64,000 nucleotides of DNA from Proteromonas lacertae. Taxonomy: Eukaryota; Sar; Bigyra; Opalinata; Proteromonadidae. This document shows, in pieces, positions 59,825 to 64,000 of this stretch (position 1 is the first letter of the stretch; every line of letters starts with the position of its first letter). The stretch is taken from the NCBI GenBank assembly GCA_002245135.1, contig NGBS01000301.1, forward strand, positions 120,426 through 184,425. The letters run 5' to 3'. The notes beneath the pieces are model-generated. The model was not told where the DNA came from and searched no databases. It saw only the letters and a program-made list of their open reading frames with translations. Position numbers and translations under genes: made by a program.

Positions 59825-62275
59825 CTAAATTAACATCATAACTGACAATAATAGTAATAATAGCAGTTGATTGATAGTAATTGTAGAAGAATCATTATTA
59901 CCATCAATAGATATAATCACATTAGCTTTCTCAAATATTGGATTCTTCTTGATTAATTCTTCTTTTATTTCATTTGAACTTTTACTTTCAATTATTGATA
60001 TTATATCATTTTTAGATTTGTTTTCTGGTATTAAGATTTTTTACTTCCAATTTTATATTATCAGATTCGTCCATTATTCTTAATTTCATTTCAACAAATG
60101 TGATTTTCGATTTCATCTTTGTTTAATACAATTCCGCTATTTTTGTACATATCAATTATCATTTCTTTTACAGAATCTATTGTATTTGATATTTCTTCTT
60201 TAGTAATATTAGAAAAGGTAAAAGAAATTGTAACAAATTGTTGTGGACTAGGTTGTTGAGTAGTTGGAGATAGTGTTGTTGGTGGTTTAGTTAGTGGAGG
60301 TTTTGTTTCTGGAGGTTTAGTTGTTGGTTGATAATCTTTATGTGGTTCAGTTGTTTTTATTTTTTCTACCATATTTCTAACATTATCTAATACTTTTATT
60401 TTTATTTTTTCATCACAATTAACATATTGATTTGGTTGTAAATAATATTGATAATAATTTCCATATGGACCATAATAATATCCATCTTCTAATCCTTCAA
60501 ATGTATAGTATATTATTCAACATCCTTATCATACTCACTACCATAGTTAAAATCAAAGCTTTCTCTTTTTGCTTCAGATTCTTTTTCTCTGTATGCTGTG
60601 TAATAAAACACATTATTATAACAACATCAATTCCAGTAGTGTCTTATATGACAAATTATATTCATTTACTATACATTTGCCTTCTGGAATTAATAATCTT
60701 TTAGTAGTAATCTTTGGAATTATATCATTTAATATTGTTTCATCTGTTTCAATTAAATCAAATGTTTTAGTTGATTCTGGAGTTATTACTTCTAGCTTTA
60801 ATCCATTTATTTTATATGTATTTCCTATTGCTTTAAAATATGATGTTATTATCTTCAATTCCACATTTTGTTGAGTTACTATAAACAAATTAAATCAAGT
60901 TAATATACTTTACTGTAATAAAACCATCACATTTCCTTGCAGAATAATCTGTTGTATATACTCCACTTTTATCTTGATCAACATCATTAATTGATTCTAT
61001 TTTTATTTCATTTGAACTAGGAATTTCTATCACCAAGTTAGATTGAGTATATTCGTATTGGGTGTGAATTGATTGATCTATGATTATTAACATATTTTTA
61101 ACAATAAAATATCCATTATAATAACCTTTATCTCATAACTACAGAAATCTTAACATCTTCATAGTAATATCCTTTCTTTCCATCTGCCAACTTTCTATTA
61201 TTTGATATATCATTCATTCTTTCATTAGGATTTTCAGGAACATATTTATCAGCTGCTTCTATTATTGATTCTGTTTCTCTTTCTAAATCATTCCAAAATC
61301 TACTTAATGCGTCTTCTTTGCTCATCTTTTTAGCTGCCGGAAGTAAATAAACCAAATCAATGTATTGTTCATCTGTGAAATCCTTACTTTGAAATAAATA
61401 ATTACAATCTTCATCTATACAGAAATAATAGACTGGGTTCCATTCACCATATCCAATTGTGTAATTATTTTCATGTTTATAATCAATCAGATAAGATTCG
61501 TATGAAAAATACCTTTCACCAATAAAGTGGCATATCTTGTAATTAGAAGTATATAATTCTAATTCTCTATATTCCCCATACCTTAAGTAAAAGGAGTAAA
61601 AATTATATTATTTGAATCAACACTATATGTTGTTAAACCGAATTTTTAGCTTATAATTAAATTGTTCTTCATCATCTAATTATTATATTAATATAAATAA
61701 TGATAATACTAATTGATACTGTTGTATAAATTTGTTGGATGATGATTTTAAATCATAATTCTCTATTTTGGTAGGTATAAAAATAGATGTTTCAAAATCT
61801 CTCAGAATGCCTTAATAGCTTCACATCTTTCAGAGACACTTAGCTGTTCATAAGTATAAACAATTGATGATGTTATATCACATCCATTGAATTTTGAGGT
61901 GATATCTTCTTCACTGAACTGAAAAGTACTTGTTGTCTTATCTAATATAAGATCACTAATATCAACTGAATCTACACCAGTTATTACTGTTTTTATGCTG
62001 TAAACAGCCGTGTATATATACTTCATTGTTCTTTAATGAAATAATATTTTGTATCGCTAATAAGAACACCTTGTCCAGTTAAATATAATGGCTTGGCAAA
62101 TTGTTTGATTTGCTTTTGGGCTAATTTAAGAGATTTTGACTTATCTACTCTCTGTCTTCTTCTTGACATTCTATCGGAATGAATATCACCTCCGTAAGCA
62201 GAAGCAATAACTACGAGGACAATAACAAACACTATAAGATTATATTAACGAAAATATACAAGAATAAAATTTCAT
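59825..62275 (-). pseudogene. Broken gene for a GPI-type surface protein
   Basis: Pieces of one secreted protein read in order on the minus strand: signal peptide (MKFYSLFVIVLVVIASAYGGD, split here at an intron near 62244-62270), QRVDKSKSLKLAQKQIKQF, then VDISDLILDKTTSTFQF, YKICHFIGERYFSYESYLID, FWNDLERETESIIEAADKYV, NDVDQDKSGVYTTDYS, a Thr/Pro stalk (TTKPPETKPP) and VKEMIIDMYKNSG, ending in a hydrophobic C-terminus (INQLLLLLLLSVMML) like a GPI signal. At least five joins need a one-base shift rather than an intron (near 62026, 61806, 61130, 60895 and 60093). That is many more than elsewhere in the window. Either the gene is decaying or this interval is poorly assembled. Not assigned to a family. 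Confidence 0.55.
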
Positions 62276-62445
62276 TTTACTGTTTAGTTACTTCAGTTTT
62301 ATTATGATTATCAAAGACTAAATGTTTACAGTACTAAATACATCCATAAGCTTCTTTGATTGTTTTTTATTTTGTTATGTATGTCATTATAATGAGGTAA
62401 TTGACCTTAACTATAATATTTGTTTATAATCAAAAAATATTTAAA

Positions 62446-63724
62446 TCAATAAACATATATTTTATTATTTTCTTCTGATCTTGAAGGAGATGATGATGGA
62501 GGATGTTCAGAATCAGCTGAACTTGTCGCATTTGACCATTCTTCTAACAAAGCAGAACTTGTATGAGGAAACATGTTACACTGTTTAGTTTCACTATCTA
62601 AATGTAAAGAAATTACTTTATTACTTCTTTCCATAAGACTTTTATAATCTGCATCTAATTTTGAGTAATCTTCTTGTATATCTTTAACTTTATTATATTC
62701 TTCTTCTAATTGACTGTATTTATCCTTCCATTCTTCTATTTCTGTGATGTATTTTTCAATTTGTTCTTTAAATTGATCATTCGTTGTTATAGGTTCATTA
62801 GAAGATGATTTATGAACTAACTGTTGATAATTCGATTGTAATTTCTTATTTTCTGTTTCTAATTTTGTGTTTTCATTCTATAGAAAAACAATAGTTTATT
62901 AATATATATACTCTAACATCTGATAATGTTTTCTGAGACTTTTTATAATCAGCTAATAGGTCATTATAACTTGTCTTTAATTCTTCATATTTTGATTTTA
63001 ATTTATTATATTGTTCATCTGATTTTGATGATGATGATGATGGTATAGTTGGAGGTAAAGGAGGTGGTATTGTTGAATTATTATTATTATTATTATTATC
63101 AGGGTTACTAGCTACGGATGAACGACGACGATTGCTTTTGGGTGAGGTATTTCCAATGGATAATAGACGGTTTGATAATTGTTTGTTATTCTCTTTCAAT
63201 TTCTATTTTATATAATATTATTATTTTAATACTTTTAATTGTCTTTTTACATTTTCTTGATCTTCTATTCTGGTTGTTAGATTAAGTACTTGTTGTTCAG
63301 TCTTCTTTAATCTGTGCCTCATTTCATTATATTCTATTATCAATGCTTTATATTTGGGAATTAATTCTCTCAACTATTTATAATGATAATTAGTTGTATA
63401 TACTCTATCTTCTGATTGTTTTAATAAAAATTTATCTTCTTTATTCTCCATCTATTCATAATAACATATCATATATTCATACACCTCCTCGATTGTTCTT
63501 ATACCACCAATCCATTAGTATATCCAATTCTAGCTCTTTAGGCACACTTGCTAGGATAAAATAAAATAAATTATTAATACATCCAGGAGCTATAGACTTT
63601 AAAAATTTCAAAAAAGTGTCATGTTCTTTTATATGCTGCCTTTGTAGATCTAAATGATAATCGATATGATTTTACTTTGATATTTCTTATTTGCTGCAGC
63701 ATTGGGGGAAAAGGGCTCATCCAT
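62446..63724 (-). CDS. Coiled-coil protein, unknown
   Basis: About 350 codons in six exons with short introns (about 63650-63675, 63453-63485, 63377-63406, 63203-63250, 62878-62915). The N-terminus MDEPFSPNAAANKKYQNLQ leads into a helical segment, LKFLKSIAPGCINNLFYFIL then VPKELELDILMDWWYKNNRG, that looks globular, and from there into heptad helix (LRELIPKYKALIIEYNEMRHRLK...). The middle has a poly-Asn/Pro stretch (PDNNNNNNN, PPPLPPTIPSSSSS), another coiled coil, and a Ser-rich C-terminus. Not recognised. No membrane segment; likely a cytoskeletal or scaffolding role by architecture only. Confidence 0.55.
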
Positions 63725-64000
63725 TTTTAAAATGAAATTCTAATTGTACTAAAAATATAGTCGTTTTTTTATTTTTAAAATCCAAAATGGTTAATAACGA
63801 TAGAATATCACAATATTAAATCTTATTTAATAGAATTTAGTATGAGTATGTTGAAATAAGCAACAATTCAAAAAAGGTTGATCATGTTGCATTTTATTTT
63901 TTGCTTTATTTTAAAATTTTAAATTGATCGATTGATACAATATTAATACTTTTGAAGGAATTTATGATCATCATCATGTTAGAACAATCTTTCAAAAATA
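63725..64000. other. Window end, no gene seen
   Basis: AT-rich stretch upstream of the coiled-coil gene. A short ATG-led ORF near 63787 is not convincing. Probably promoter and intergenic DNA. Confidence 0.4.

Overview
The window is nuclear DNA of a microbial eukaryote that I cannot name. It is very AT-rich and gene-dense. Genes are cut by many tiny introns, mostly 25-45 nt, starting GTAT and ending TAG. TAA, TAG and TGA are all used as terminators, so the code looks standard. The short introns recall ciliates, but there is no stop-codon reassignment. An mt-type Lon protease with a presequence-like N-terminus implies a mitochondrion or a related organelle. At least two introns do not fit GT-AG and look U12-type (AT-AC and AT-AA).

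Layout: 1-5 kb holds a tRNA m1A58 methyltransferase (partial), a DHHC acyltransferase, a receptor-exchanger fusion and a small membrane protein. 5-14 kb holds a CCCH zinc-finger protein, WDR75, an HspBP1/Fes1 Hsp70 exchange factor, an EGF/Ig-like surface protein and a PHD-finger protein. 13.7-24.5 kb holds two more DHHC enzymes, an Anp1-type mannosyltransferase, a beta-hydroxyacid dehydrogenase, ADA2, a CUE protein, an RlmD/TRMT2-type methyltransferase, an unknown protein and a DIX-domain protein. 24.7-29.4 kb is a giant surface protein with a near-perfect internal tandem duplication. 29.5-41 kb holds an unknown gene, a DDX5/Dbp2 helicase, a SUMO-targeted ubiquitin ligase, RAD1, a PH/RasGAP protein, a secreted EGF protein and a TAF9-like histone-fold protein. 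41-53.5 kb holds a USP48 ubiquitin protease, a GH13 neopullulanase-like enzyme, a long coiled-coil protein and a complete hAT-type transposon. 53.5-63.7 kb holds a kinesin, Lon, a mitochondrial deoxyribose-phosphate aldolase-like protein, a broken GPI-type surface protein gene and a coiled-coil protein.

The most striking object is at 1436-4546: a secreted-type ANF-receptor/class-C-GPCR ligand-binding domain spliced in frame onto a complete CPA1 Na+/H+ exchanger. It reads as a ligand-gated or ligand-modulated antiporter. Other highlights are the exact 1.8 kb intragenic duplication, which carries its own intron; a hAT element with perfect 8-bp target duplications landed on the stop codon of a kinesin gene; U12-like introns; and a mitochondrial aldolase homologue that lacks its Schiff-base lysine.

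The functional content is mostly housekeeping (rRNA and tRNA modification, SAGA, ubiquitin/SUMO, DNA-damage clamp, mitochondrial proteolysis) mixed with surface proteins. Several genes contain single-base frame breaks that look like residual assembly indels, so some reading frames below are interrupted in the raw sequence.
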